A stretch of 64,000 nucleotides of DNA from an uncultured Clostridia bacterium (lineage in GTDB: Bacteria > Bacillota > Clostridia > Oscillospirales > Ruminococcaceae): assembly GCA_947632025.1 (NCBI GenBank), contig CANRNN010000006.1, positions 1 through 64,000 of the forward strand, written 5' to 3'. The translations under genes were made by a program, and so were the position numbers. This document shows positions 1 through 8,007 of the stretch, piece after piece. The first letter of the stretch is position 1. The number at the start of each line of letters is the position of its first letter. The notes under the pieces were generated by a model that saw nothing but the letters and a program-made list of their open reading frames with translations, was not told the DNA's origin and did no database searches.

Positions 1-2
1 CT

Positions 3-68
3 GTATATAATAAACTTGGTTATGTAGATGATAATGAACTTCATTTATCAAAACGAGTTAAGAGATAG
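3..68 (+). CDS. C-terminal tail of an unidentified protein (cut by window edge)
   Basis: An open frame enters from the left edge and ends at a TAG at 66-68. It encodes about 21 residues ending in LHLSKRVKR, and a strong intrinsic terminator follows about 40 bases downstream, as expected for the end of a real gene. Too little is present to name the family. Confidence 0.4.
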   Translation, partial: VYNKLGYVDDNELHLSKRVKR

Positions 69-105
69 TCAAATTCCCATAAGTCGAGCAGATTACTAAC
101 AGAAC

Positions 106-140
106 AAACGACCGGAGAATTTTCTTCTTCGGTCGTTTTT
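106..140 (+). terminator. Rho-independent terminator
   Basis: Nine-base arms AAACGACCG / CGGTCGTTT enclose a 15-base loop and are followed by a short T run. It closes the gene entering from the left and separates it from the truncated helicase. Confidence 0.8.
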
Positions 141-206
141 CATATTCGTATAGCTAACGGGTTTAATGGATTGGCTCTGTATCGGCGTTCGTTGAGTTGA
201 TAATGT

Positions 207-2129
207 GTAGCCACGGGCACGCCGGTATCAAACTCTATGACTGAATTGTACATAATGCAGCAGTATCTTCGTCCATCTGCGCTGTTGCATCAGGGTTTGC
301 AGAATTTTGACGACTGGGCAAACACGTTCGGCGAGGTGGTGTCGCAACTTGAGCTGAAGCCTGCAGGTGATGGCTTCCGTATGAAAAAGAGATTTGCCAA
401 ATTTACAAATCTCCCTGAACTAATGCAGACATACAAGGATTTTGCAGACATTAGGACGGCAGATATGCTGAATTTGCCAACTCCGGATATTGAGGGTGGC
501 AAACCTCAGATAATATCAGCAAAGCCAAACGAGTTTCAACAGGCGTATATGACCATACTCGCAGCGCGCTCTGAAGCTATCCACAACGGCAATGTTGATC
601 CGTCAGAGGACAATATGCTTAAAATCACAAATGAAGCGCGTCTGCTCGGCTTAGACGCGAGATGTATCAGTCCCGATGCAGGAAACGACCCATACAGTAA
701 GGTAAATCTTCTTATCTCAAAGGTTATGGAGATCTACACCGAAACGACACCGCAAAAAGGTGTTCAAGCTATCTTCTGCGATATAGCCATAAACGGCGGT
801 GGCAATAAAGTTGCTGAGGACACGGATGAGGAGATTGATGAAGCGTTTGACGATGACAGCGAAAAGATTTTGAGTGTAGAAAAGCAGACTGAACTGCTTG
901 GCGCATCAAAATTCTCCGTTTACGATTATATTAAGGAGGAACTCATAAGCCGCGGAATTCCCGCCAACGAGATATGCTTCGCCGGTGATGCCAAAAATCA
1001 AGGACAACGCAGTGAATTGTACGCGCAGCTTCGTGCAGGAACAAAACGCATAGTAATAGCAAGCACGTCCAAAATGGGAACGGGTGCAAACGTTCAGACA
1101 AGATTATGCGCTCTTCACAACCTCGACATACCGTGGAAACCCTCGGATTTCGAGCAGCGGATCGGACGAATTGTCCGTCAGGGAAATACTTTTTCAACAG
1201 TAAAAATTTTCAACTATGTGACCGAGGGTACGTTTGACGCTTATATGCTTAACCTCATCGTCACCAAACAGAAGTTCATTTCTCAGCTGATGAGCGGTAA
1301 AGCACCTGCGAGAACCTGTGAGGACATTGACGATGCTGTGTTAAACTATTCCGAAATGCAAGCGATTGCTAGTGGCGATCCAAGAATTAAGGAAAAAATA
1401 AAACTCGATACTGATGTATCCCGCCTGCGGTTGCTCGAAAGCGAACATATGAATAACAAGTACCGGCTTGAGGATAAAGCTACACTTTGCAAAGCGCAGC
1501 TGTCTATCTCTCGAAAACAGCTTGATCTCGCTTTTAAGGACAAAGAATTTGCCGCGAAAAACCAATTGCGCGATGGAGATTTTGAGATGGAAATCAACGG
1601 AAGAATTTTCACCGAACGCAAGGACGCGGGCGCAGAACTGCGAAAGGCGCAAATGACTTTTCTTTCAACGAAAAAGCCTGAGGAGATCGGCGAATATCGC
1701 GGCTTTAGGTTATCATTAAATTGGGAACTTGTAGGTGATGAGCAGCATAATGTTTCGGCGCTTCTCCGAAAGCCCGACACAGGTCTTACCTATTCTGCAG
1801 GACTGGAGCTTTTGAATGATATTGGAAATATCACCCGCATTGAAAATGTTTTGAAATTTGGCATTGAAAAACGAATTGCAGCACTAGAAAGCGAAATATA
1901 TCGAAATGAGAAAGACCTTGCCGAAGCGGAACGTACAAAGGATGCGCCTTTCGAGTATGCCGAAGAGCTTGCACAGAAATCCTTGCGGCTTGCACAGCTC
2001 GATGCGGAACTCGGCATTGAAAAAAGTGACGAGATCGTTTTCGATGATAACGAAAAAACGGAAGATGAACACGGCAAAGAAAACGATAAACTCGAACAAA
2101 ATCAAAAGCCCAAGCGTCCTAAGCACTAA
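207..2129 (+). pseudogene. 5'-truncated SNF2-type helicase (DEAD/DEAH helicase-methylase family of ICEs)
   Basis: This is the C-terminal part of the very large helicase/N-6 adenine methylase fusion proteins carried by clostridial integrative elements. The recognisable frame starts before the first ATG (237): codons 210-236 read ATGTPVSNS, the family's SNF2 motif III, and run straight into MTELY. An in-frame TAA at 201-203 and unrelated sequence upstream show that the methylase domain and the first RecA lobe, with its ATP-binding motifs, are missing. The remaining part has the second RecA-like lobe with SKMGTGANVQTRLC (about residue 275 from the ATG) and the arginine-finger motif QRIGRIVRQG (about 307), then a charged coiled-coil tail. 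No ribosome site precedes 237, so the remnant is probably not functional as a helicase, though 630 residues stay open. The TOPRIM gene follows 60 bases later. Confidence 0.75.
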
Positions 2130-2188
2130 TTTTATATCCCCGTCATATCGACGGGGATAATTTCTTATAAATTTTAGGAGGAATTATT

Positions 2189-3142
2189 ATGGAATGGAAT
2201 GAACAAGTTGAAGCAGCACGTTCGGCAAACCTTGCCGAATATTTTCAAACGCACGGATATGAGTGTGAACTGCGAAAAAATGAACTGCACGTCAAGGGAT
2301 TTGGCGGGTTGTTTGTAAACGTAGAAACAGGCGGTTGGTACTGCTTCTCGGAAAACAAGGGCGGAAGCAATGCCGTAAATTGTTTAACAGAATTACTCGG
2401 AATGGATTTCAAAACCGCCGTTAAAGAACTTGCAGGGAACGCTGTTTCATTTATACCGCGTCGAGAAAATACTTCCTTTTCAGAAAAGAAAAACGAGCTT
2501 GTACTTCCCGAAAAGGCAGACAATATGCGTAAAGTCTTTGCGTATCTTTGCAAAACGCGGGGAATTTCCGCAGACATTGTTTCACAGCTTGCACACGAAA
2601 AGTTACTGTACCAAGATACAAAAGGCAACGCAGTTTTTCTCCACAAGGATGACAGCGGGAAAATAATCGGCGCGGAAATTCAAGGTACAAATTCTGAAAA
2701 GCGTTTCAAGGGTGTGGCAAAAGGGACGAGAGACAGCGTTTTTTCTTTTCAAATCGGCGATCCGAGAAAGTGCTATGTTTTTGAAAGCGCGATAGATCTA
2801 CTTTCGTTCAAACAATTGGCAAATCAAGAGAAAATTCAAAACTCGGTTCTCGTATCAATGGCAGGGCTTAAGCCAAATTCTCTTAAAAGTATCGCTGACA
2901 AGGGAATAAAAATTTACTCCTGCGTAGACAACGATGAAGCGGGACACGATTTTGAAATCAGCAACGGGTTTCCAAGTTGTAGAAAGGTTCTGGTCGAAAA
3001 CGGCGTTAAGGATTTTAATGAGCTTTTGAAAAAAGTATCATTTCCGAGAGAGATTTCTAAAGAACCGTTGACAAAAAACGATACGGGAAAATTGGAAAAC
3101 GAAAAAACATCGCAGAAAAAAACATCGCATAATCGTAGGTAA
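2189..3142 (+). CDS. TOPRIM/DUF3991-type primase-like protein of a mobile element
   Basis: A 317-residue protein with a strong ribosome site (AGGAGG) upstream. The N-terminal part contains a zinc-finger-like primase fold without its cysteines, with the GGWYCFSENKGGSN stretch (residues about 47-60) typical of DUF3991 proteins. A TOPRIM core follows: FESAIDLLSF (catalytic Glu, about residue 195) and the acidic CVDNDEAGHD motif (about 247-256). Such proteins sit beside the helicase and relaxase in clostridial ICEs and are thought to act in replication or priming of the transferred strand. The C-terminal 30 residues are Lys/Asn-rich and probably disordered. The terminator hairpin begins 25 bases after the stop. 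The family is fairly certain; the exact activity is inferred. Confidence 0.8.
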   Translation: MEWNEQVEAARSANLAEYFQTHGYECELRKNELHVKGFGGLFVNVETGGWYCFSENKGGSNAVNCLTELLGMDFKTAVKELAGNAVSFIPRRENTSFSEKKNELVLPEKADNMRKVFAYLCKTRGISADIVSQLAHEKLLYQDTKGNAVFLHKDDSGKIIGAEIQGTNSEKRFKGVAKGTRDSVFSFQIGDPRKCYVFESAIDLLSFKQLANQEKIQNSVLVSMAGLKPNSLKSIADKGIKIYSCVDNDEAGHDFEISNGFPSCRKVLVENGVKDFNELLKKVSFPREISKEPLTKNDTGKLENEKTSQKKTSHNRR

Positions 3143-3167
3143 AGAATAAAAATTTTTGCAAAAATTT

Positions 3168-3200
3168 TAAGCCTATTGCTTTAGTAGGCTTAATTTTTTT
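3168..3200 (+). terminator. Rho-independent terminator
   Basis: Eight-base arms TAAGCCTA / TAGGCTTA are followed by a T-rich run, just after the TOPRIM gene. A second partial copy of the AGCCTATT arm lies at about 3215-3235. Confidence 0.75.
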
Positions 3201-3239
3201 TAGCAGAAAACAAAAAGCCTATTGATATAATAGGTAATG

Positions 3240-3360
3240 AAAAGGGTTTCAGGGATTTTCCCTGAGTGTAAGAAATCCCGCTGCGGGGTTTGGGGCGGCA
3301 GCCCCAACACAAGGCACTTTTGGCAAGCTCCGCTTGCCAAAAGTGCTATTGTGTTTAGTA
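3240..3360. other. Nested inverted repeats upstream of the relaxase, candidate oriT region
   Basis: This non-coding stretch has three stacked hairpins: ATCCCGCTGCGGGGTTT, GGGGCGGCAGCCCC, and a long one at 3306-3355 whose outer arms AACACAA/TTGTGTT flank inner 15-base arms GCACTTTTGGCAAGC/GCTTGCCAAAAGTGC. MobV relaxases nick origins lying just upstream of their own gene, and the relaxase starts 50 bases downstream. No T run follows the long hairpin, so it is not a standard terminator. The oriT role is inferred from position and structure. Confidence 0.4.
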
Positions 3361-3410
3361 CTTTACAGGAACACGGTTTCTTTCAGTAGTATTTTTAGGA
3401 GGACTTCTTT

Positions 3411-5291
3411 ATGGGTTTGAAAAAATTTTCGACATCTTTTCAAGTGGCAAATAAGAGCGAAACTCGGAACTTAGGCGTAATTTCTCATAACAACCGCAGA
3501 TTTTTTGCAAAAAATGTTGATCAAAAAAGGAGTGCGGACAATGTGACTTACGTTGAAAAAGATCTACGAGAATTTTATCACGAACTGTTCGATGATGCTC
3601 TAAAAAGCTACAATGACAAAATGAGATCGAATAGAAAAATTGTCGACTACTACGAACACATCAAGAACTCGAAACAAGAACGTTTGTTTCAAGAGATAAT
3701 AGTCGGTTTCGGAAACGCAAAAGAGATAGGTGTTGGAACAGACGATTGGGAAACGGCTAAAAATCTTTGCGACGAATATATCCGCACGTTTGAAAAAAGA
3801 AATCCAAACCTCAGGGTGTTCAATGCGGTTATGCATCTCGATGAAGCAAATCCACATCTTCATATAGATTTTGTACCGATAGCGACAAATCAATCACGCG
3901 GATTATCTACCAGAGTCTCAATGAAACGTGCGCTTATGGAGCAGGGATTTGTTTCTGCTCATAAAAAAGACAACGAGCTGATCGCTTGGGAAGATAGCGA
4001 AAGAGAATTTATGACTCAGATTTTACATCGTCATAAACTGGAACGTGATTTTAAAAACGAACATCGCTCACACTTGTCGATTTCAGAATACAAAGCACAG
4101 CAGGAAGAGCTGCAAAAGATTAAAGCTCAAACAGAAAAGATAAAAGCTAATGTCTCAGCTGCAATTCAAAAAAATCCTTCGGACATTACTGCCGATGAAG
4201 CCGCTATGATAAAAAACGAAAACGCTTTAATGCGGAAGAAAATCGAACGGCAGCGCGAACAGATCAACGAGTTATCCGAACGCTATCAATCGCCACTTAT
4301 AAAATTTGAGATATTCGATGCCGATAAGCTGTTGTATGTTGCCCGCGAACTGGAGAATAGGAATATAAAATTTGCTGAGGATAATAATTCGATTTATGTT
4401 CCAGAATTCGCGCTTGCACAATGTAAAAAATTTGCTGCAGAATTTAAGAGCATCATTCCGGGCATAAAAGAAAAAATCAAAATGGACATTGATGTGCTTG
4501 TGCTGTCGAGTGAAAGTTTAGAGCAGCTTTTGGACAAGATGACAGCTCTCGGCTATGAAATAAAGCGAGGAAAGTATCTCGCTGTCAAATCTCCGGATGC
4601 TCAAAAGTTTACACGGTTGAAAACTCTTGGTGAGGATTATTTGCCTGAAAATCTTGAGAAACGTATCACAAATCGAAACGATTTCCCGAATGCTGTCTAT
4701 TCGGCTATTGAAAATTCTTCCGACATAGAGCGCGAATTTCATCTTGAAATTTCAAAGACAATTGTCGCGATCAGAGGTCTGGCGTTTCGTCCCAAAAAGC
4801 TGCGCGAGGATAGGATCTACGATTTTGAAAACGACAATTTAATCAACGAGCTTTCAAAACAAATCCTTACCATCACAGAATTCAACATCAATTCGCGCGA
4901 AAAACTTTATGCTGTCGCTGAAGAACTTGAAAACAAAATTGCGGAGAACCTTCGGCGTGTAGAAGAATTGAAAAACGAGATCCCTGTGCTGAAAAAGAAA
5001 ATAGAAAATGACAAACCGACCGAGGATCAACATCGGCGATATGATTTACTTCCCAATTATATTGATAGTCTGAAAGCAGAGATCGAGCGTGACAGGCGTA
5101 AGCTCTCTCGCGTGGTTGACGTTATCGAACATTATGAGCGTGTTTCCGGCGGAGATTATCTTAAAAATATTATTCGGGAACAGCAAGCCGATCAGAATTT
5201 TGCACGCGCAAAGGATCTCCGTGAGCAGGACGGCAAAAGCATCTCAGCTAAGCAGCGTACAGAAAGCATTGACGCACCGAAAAAATCTTGA
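3411..5291 (+). CDS. MobV (Mob/Pre) family relaxase, plasmid recombination enzyme
   Basis: A 626-residue relaxase that would nick and covalently hold one strand at oriT to start mobilisation. Motif I (HNNR, His26-Arg29) matches the HNxR signature of MobV enzymes such as MobM, where the His carries the nucleophile role. The metal-binding motif is HLDEANPHLHIDFVP, with His142, His149 and His151. The catalytic domain covers roughly the first 200 residues; the rest is a long charged, coiled-coil-rich tail. The start is fixed by an AGGAGG-type site (TAGGAGGAC) eight bases before the ATG. It follows the candidate oriT and precedes a terminator at 5399. The element lacks any coupling protein or secretion genes in this window, so it is either mobilizable or its transfer genes lie to the left. 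Confidence 0.9.
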   Translation: MGLKKFSTSFQVANKSETRNLGVISHNNRRFFAKNVDQKRSADNVTYVEKDLREFYHELFDDALKSYNDKMRSNRKIVDYYEHIKNSKQERLFQEIIVGFGNAKEIGVGTDDWETAKNLCDEYIRTFEKRNPNLRVFNAVMHLDEANPHLHIDFVPIATNQSRGLSTRVSMKRALMEQGFVSAHKKDNELIAWEDSEREFMTQILHRHKLERDFKNEHRSHLSISEYKAQQEELQKIKAQTEKIKANVSAAIQKNPSDITADEAAMIKNENALMRKKIERQREQINELSERYQSPLIKFEIFDADKLLYVARELENRNIKFAEDNNSIYVPEFALAQCKKFAAEFKSIIPGIKEKIKMDIDVLVLSSESLEQLLDKMTALGYEIKRGKYLAVKSPDAQKFTRLKTLGEDYLPENLEKRITNRNDFPNAVYSAIENSSDIEREFHLEISKTIVAIRGLAFRPKKLREDRIYDFENDNLINELSKQILTITEFNINSREKLYAVAEELENKIAENLRRVEELKNEIPVLKKKIENDKPTEDQHRRYDLLPNYIDSLKAEIERDRRKLSRVVDVIEHYERVSGGDYLKNIIREQQADQNFARAKDLREQDGKSISAKQRTESIDAPKKS

Positions 5292-5398
5292 CAAGTTATA
5301 TAAGTTTCATTTGCTTTATAGGGATCGTTTATTACGAAATGATAAAGGGTAGCGACGTTGTTCTTTATGTAAAGGCAAATGAAAAAACTTTGATTAGA

Positions 5399-5433
5399 CC
5401 CGTTCTGAGCTAACCCTCGGAACGGGATTTTTG
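5399..5433 (+). terminator. Rho-independent terminator
   Basis: Seven-base arms CCCGTTC / GAACGGG followed by ATTTTTG. It ends the relaxase transcript and abuts the first copy of the TTGTGT(T/C)ACTTGTGACACAA palindrome. Confidence 0.75.
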
Positions 5434-5450
5434 TGTTACTTGTGACACAA
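5431..5450. repeat. Palindrome copy 1 (one mismatch)
   Basis: TTGTGTTACTTGTGACACAA, an 18-20 bp palindrome with one mismatch. It lies between a terminator and a sigma-A promoter, 14 bases upstream of the -35. Further copies occur at 5987, 7335 and 7360. Confidence 0.8.
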
Positions 5451-5463
5451 AAGCAGAATTCCC

Positions 5464-5492
5464 TTGACTTTTGCGGTAAAGTGTGGTACAAT
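5464..5492 (+). promoter_or_regulatory. Sigma-A promoter of the mntA-like gene
   Basis: TTGACT, a 17-base spacer and TACAAT. The gene starts about 48 bases downstream. Confidence 0.8.
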
Positions 5493-5539
5493 GGGACTAA
5501 GGATGGTGTATGTGCTTGTGGGAAAGGAGTGACAAACCG

Positions 5540-5884
5540 ATGTGTGTTTACAAAATCGAAGAAATAGCGGAACGTGTTCGTCCTATAGCTGAACGTTACA
5601 ATATTCCGAAAGTATATCTTTTCGGCTCTTACGCACGGGGAGAAGCCACCGAAGAAAGCGATATTGATTTATTGATTGATGCTCAAAACATTAAGGGATT
5701 ATTTGAACTTGGAGGAGTGTATGCTGATTTGGGAGAGGCTTTGAACAAAGAAATAGACCTTGTGACAATTGAAGCACTTAACGAGCACAAAAACGACCCC
5801 TTGACGGTTAGATTTGTAAAGGAAATTTCAAGGGAGGAAAAATTGATTTATCAAATAAATGATATGGATAAAAACTGCACCTGA
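5540..5884 (+). CDS. MntA-like minimal nucleotidyltransferase (antitoxin half of a HepT/MntA pair)
   Basis: A 114-residue protein of the minimal nucleotidyltransferase family. It shows FGSYARG (the GSx signature) followed by SDIDLLID, giving the two metal-binding aspartates, and EIDLVTIE supplies the third acidic position. In HepT/MntA toxin-antitoxin systems the MNT protein AMPylates and thereby silences the HEPN RNase. The ATG at 5540 is preferred over one 30 bases upstream because GGAAAGGAG sits directly before it. The usual HEPN partner should overlap the end of this gene, but only a broken remnant is found there, so the protein may be an orphan antitoxin. The gene is isolated between two terminators with its own promoter. 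Confidence 0.8.
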   Translation: MCVYKIEEIAERVRPIAERYNIPKVYLFGSYARGEATEESDIDLLIDAQNIKGLFELGGVYADLGEALNKEIDLVTIEALNEHKNDPLTVRFVKEISREEKLIYQINDMDKNCT

Positions 5885-5962
5885 ATGTATCGTGCGTCAT
5901 TGTAACAGAATAAGCAGCGACATTGAAGCGCACGGCAGAAGATGCATATCCGAATACCCCCT
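5859..5962 (+). pseudogene. Remnant of a HEPN-domain (HepT/DUF86-like) gene
   Basis: The nucleotidyltransferase frame ends in MDKNCT-stop, and a second frame overlapping it continues as IVRHCNRISSDIEAHGRRC, which resembles the first helix of HepT/DUF86 toxins. The reading then runs into a terminator and stops making sense. It lacks the RNase motif Rx4-6H expected near residue 100 of a complete HEPN protein. I infer a truncated, frameshifted toxin; the identification rests on a short stretch and on gene order. Confidence 0.4.
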
Positions 5963-5990
5963 CCCCACCAAGAATGGTGGGGATTTTTGT
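5963..5990 (+). terminator. Rho-independent terminator
   Basis: Perfect arms CCCCACCA / TGGTGGGG around a GAA-type tetraloop, then ATTTTTG. It directly abuts palindrome copy 2, exactly like the arrangement at 5399-5450. Confidence 0.8.
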
Positions 5991-6006
5991 GTCACTTGTG
6001 ACACAA
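5987..6006. repeat. Palindrome copy 2 (perfect)
   Basis: TTGTGTCACTTGTGACACAA, a perfect 20-bp palindrome between a terminator and the promoter of the lipoprotein gene. Confidence 0.9.
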
Positions 6007-6089
6007 TTGACCAAAATAAACAAAATTCTCCATAAAGCCGTGCCAAATTTGTGCATTTTGTCAAATTCAGCGAAAAGTAGTATTTCCTG

Positions 6090-6118
6090 TTGACATTGGC
6101 GCTTTAAAGTGGTACAAT
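6090..6118 (+). promoter_or_regulatory. Sigma-A promoter of the lipoprotein gene
   Basis: TTGACA, 17-base spacer, TACAAT. The spacer and -10 (AAAGTGGTACAATG) closely resemble the promoter at 5464, suggesting the two promoter blocks are duplicates. Confidence 0.85.
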
Positions 6119-6171
6119 GTAATATGTGAACTACGATTTCACAATTACGATCACAGGAAAAGAGGAAATTT

Positions 6172-7305
6172 ATGAAGAGGAAAATTTTTACATTGGCACT
6201 TGCGACGCTGCTTTTGACGTGTGTATGCGCGTTAGGCGGCTGTTCGGGGAAAAAGGTCATTGACCTTGAGGATTATGTTAGCGTTAGATTTTCGGGCTAC
6301 AACGGTGATGGCAGCGCAAGCGTGGTTATCGACACGGACGCTATGCTCCCGCTCATCGAGGATCAGAACTCCCCCGAAATGATAGCGAGCAGTTTTACCG
6401 CAGAGGAGATCAAAAACAACGGCAAGCTCTCCAACGGTGACACAATCGGCGTTACCGTTAAATTCAACGAAAAAATGATGGAAAACGCAAAGCTCAACGT
6501 TCAGAACCCAACGCTGTCATTCACCGTTTCGGGGCTGAAAGAAAAGCAGCTTCTGGATCTGTTTTCTAATGTTGAATTCAGCTGCGAAGGGACTTCTCCG
6601 GAATGTACCGCTGAATTAAAGTACACCAATGATACCGGCTTAGATATGCGCGATTGGTTTACGTGGAAATCAAGCGGCGGCAAGTCGGGAAGCAAAGCAG
6701 ACATTTCTAATGCACAATTTGAAGATGGCGAGGTCATAACCGTTACGATTGCAGATAAAATCCTTGAAGAACTCCGCAAGGAACACATAATTGAAGTGAT
6801 TACCAAGGATTACACAGTAAAAGCGGACGGCAGATATATCCTTACGGCGGCGGATCTGACCGATGAATATCGCAGTGAAGTAGACAAAATCGCTGAAGAG
6901 CTTGTGAACGAAAAGGTAGACGAGATATATAACAAAAAAGATCGTGACGCGAGATATAATCTGCTGTCACAAGTATCGGGTCTGAGTGTTGGAAAAATGT
7001 ATGCGGGCTGTTCCGATCAAATCAAAAAGCTGGAGATAACGCAGTTGAATTCGGCTTACGTTGGGGTCGGGGATAAAAATCAGAAGTATATTTATTACAT
7101 TTACGATGCGAAGGTTTCGTATTATATGAAGGACTTCTTTACCGTTTATGATGATGAAAAGGATTGCGTTCTGATCGTCCGCATAAGCGGTTCGAAAATA
7201 ACGCCCGAAGGCGTGATGTATTCCGACTGGGCGTTCGGTTCGGCGAAGGATTTCAACAGTGCCTACAATTCATATATCACTTCAAATTTTGAGAGACTTC
7301 CCTAA
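6172..7305 (+). CDS. Lipoprotein of unknown function with repeated FSGYNG-type domains
   Basis: A 377-residue exported lipoprotein. Residues 1-23 form a signal peptide and the lipobox LGGC puts the lipid-modified cysteine at position 24. The mature part begins with YVSVRFSGYNGDGSA, a beta-rich module often seen in Firmicute surface proteins, and a second related beta-rich stretch follows around residues 125-210. The C-terminal third (YIYYIYDAKVSYYMKDFF onward) may form another small domain. No catalytic motif is visible. The ribosome site is GAGGAAA just before the ATG. It is cargo of the mobile element, between a perfect palindrome upstream and two palindromes just after its stop. Function unknown; a cell-surface role is inferred only from the lipobox. 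Confidence 0.75.
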   Translation: MKRKIFTLALATLLLTCVCALGGCSGKKVIDLEDYVSVRFSGYNGDGSASVVIDTDAMLPLIEDQNSPEMIASSFTAEEIKNNGKLSNGDTIGVTVKFNEKMMENAKLNVQNPTLSFTVSGLKEKQLLDLFSNVEFSCEGTSPECTAELKYTNDTGLDMRDWFTWKSSGGKSGSKADISNAQFEDGEVITVTIADKILEELRKEHIIEVITKDYTVKADGRYILTAADLTDEYRSEVDKIAEELVNEKVDEIYNKKDRDARYNLLSQVSGLSVGKMYAGCSDQIKKLEITQLNSAYVGVGDKNQKYIYYIYDAKVSYYMKDFFTVYDDEKDCVLIVRISGSKITPEGVMYSDWAFGSAKDFNSAYNSYITSNFERLP

Positions 7306-7334
7306 CTTTCTTTTTCAGAATTGAAACCTGTTTT

Positions 7335-7350
7335 GTGTCACAAGTGACAC
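7335..7350. repeat. Palindrome copy 3 (inverted core)
   Basis: GTGTCACAAGTGACAC, the same palindrome with an AA instead of TT centre, 30 bases after the lipoprotein stop codon. Confidence 0.85.
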
Positions 7351-7359
7351 GCCGTTTTG

Positions 7360-7375
7360 GTGTCACTTGTGACAC
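7360..7375. repeat. Palindrome copy 4
   Basis: GTGTCACTTGTGACAC followed by TTTTTT. With copy 3 it forms a tandem pair nine bases apart. The T run means this copy could also work as a terminator for the lipoprotein gene. Confidence 0.85.
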
Positions 7376-7421
7376 TTTTTTGCATTTTTTGCAAAAAAAT
7401 AATATATTTTGCAAAATGCTA

Positions 7422-7450
7422 TTGACAAATGTCAAAAAATAAGTTATAAT
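7422..7450 (+). promoter_or_regulatory. Strong sigma-A promoter in front of a non-coding stretch
   Basis: TTGACA, 17-base spacer, TATAAT: a consensus promoter. The -35 is embedded in a perfect palindrome TTGACAAATGTCAA (7422-7435). No coding frame starts within the next 500 bases, so it appears to drive a structured RNA. Confidence 0.8.
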
Positions 7451-7456
7451 AAAATT

Positions 7457-7910
7457 GGTTTTGGAATTTCTGATGAATGCGTGAATACAAAGCCAATTGT
7501 TCCTTGACAATTTAATCGGGCAGGCACATAAATTGTAAACTGTGGCAAACGCGAAGATGTTTCTGCCGCTCTATCGTCTGTGATACTCTATCCGTGGTCA
7601 AGCATTATGAAATCAGCGCGGGAATAGAAATCAGGGGATAACGGTCAATTGAAAGCAACAACGCAGTTGTGAGTAGCAAGGAACGGAGCGAAGGCAATTG
7701 AACAGTTGGCAATATAATGATACTTACCGTGAGGTCCGTACCATAGGAATGGTCGGAGGTGAAAGTCCTATGTGCAGGTTGCGTGATTACCTGCGGCTTG
7801 CCTTTGTAAGCAACGATTTTTTCGGGGCGTAAGCCCCTTTCGGCGCGTGGGAAACCACGCGCCACATATGCGAGGAGCGGGAGAAATTCCGTTAATCGTT
7901 CCAAAAAAAC
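7457..7910 (+). ncRNA. Structured non-coding stretch, probably a decayed group II intron 5' part
   Basis: No coding frame is supported here. From about 7615 to 7800 the sequence has features I associate with domain I of bacterial group II introns: AAATCAGGGGATAACGG, AGTAGCAAGGAACGGAG, CGAAGGCAATTGAACAG, and GGAGGTGAAAGTCCTATG. A stable pair of hairpins follows (GGGGCGTAAGCCCC and GGCGCGTGGGAAACCACGCGCC at about 7815-7865). No intron-encoded reverse transcriptase and no domain V-like hairpin with a terminal AY were seen before the recombinase gene, so the intron would be truncated. It is transcribed from the promoter at 7422. An unrelated regulatory RNA is the alternative. Confidence 0.45.
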
Positions 7911-7932
7911 ACGGCATTTTTGAAAAAATGTG

Positions 7933-7961
7933 ATGACAAGCGACAAGAAATGTGCTATAAT
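7933..7961 (+). promoter_or_regulatory. Sigma-A promoter of the serine recombinase
   Basis: ATGACA (one mismatch), 17-base spacer, TATAAT, ending 46 bases before the start codon. Confidence 0.75.
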
Positions 7962-8007
7962 ATAATTGTGCAAAATCATTTGTTTGTCATCACGAAAGGA
8001 GTAAAAA

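Noticed and set aside
3306-3355. The long hairpin as an ordinary terminator
   Set aside because: No T run follows it and a good terminator already lies at 3168-3200; position before the relaxase fits an origin of transfer better.
5431-7375. The repeated palindromes as CRP sites
   Set aside because: CRP sites are TGTGA-N6-TCACA; here the arms are GTGTCAC/GTGACAC with a two-base centre, and CRP is not typical of Clostridia.
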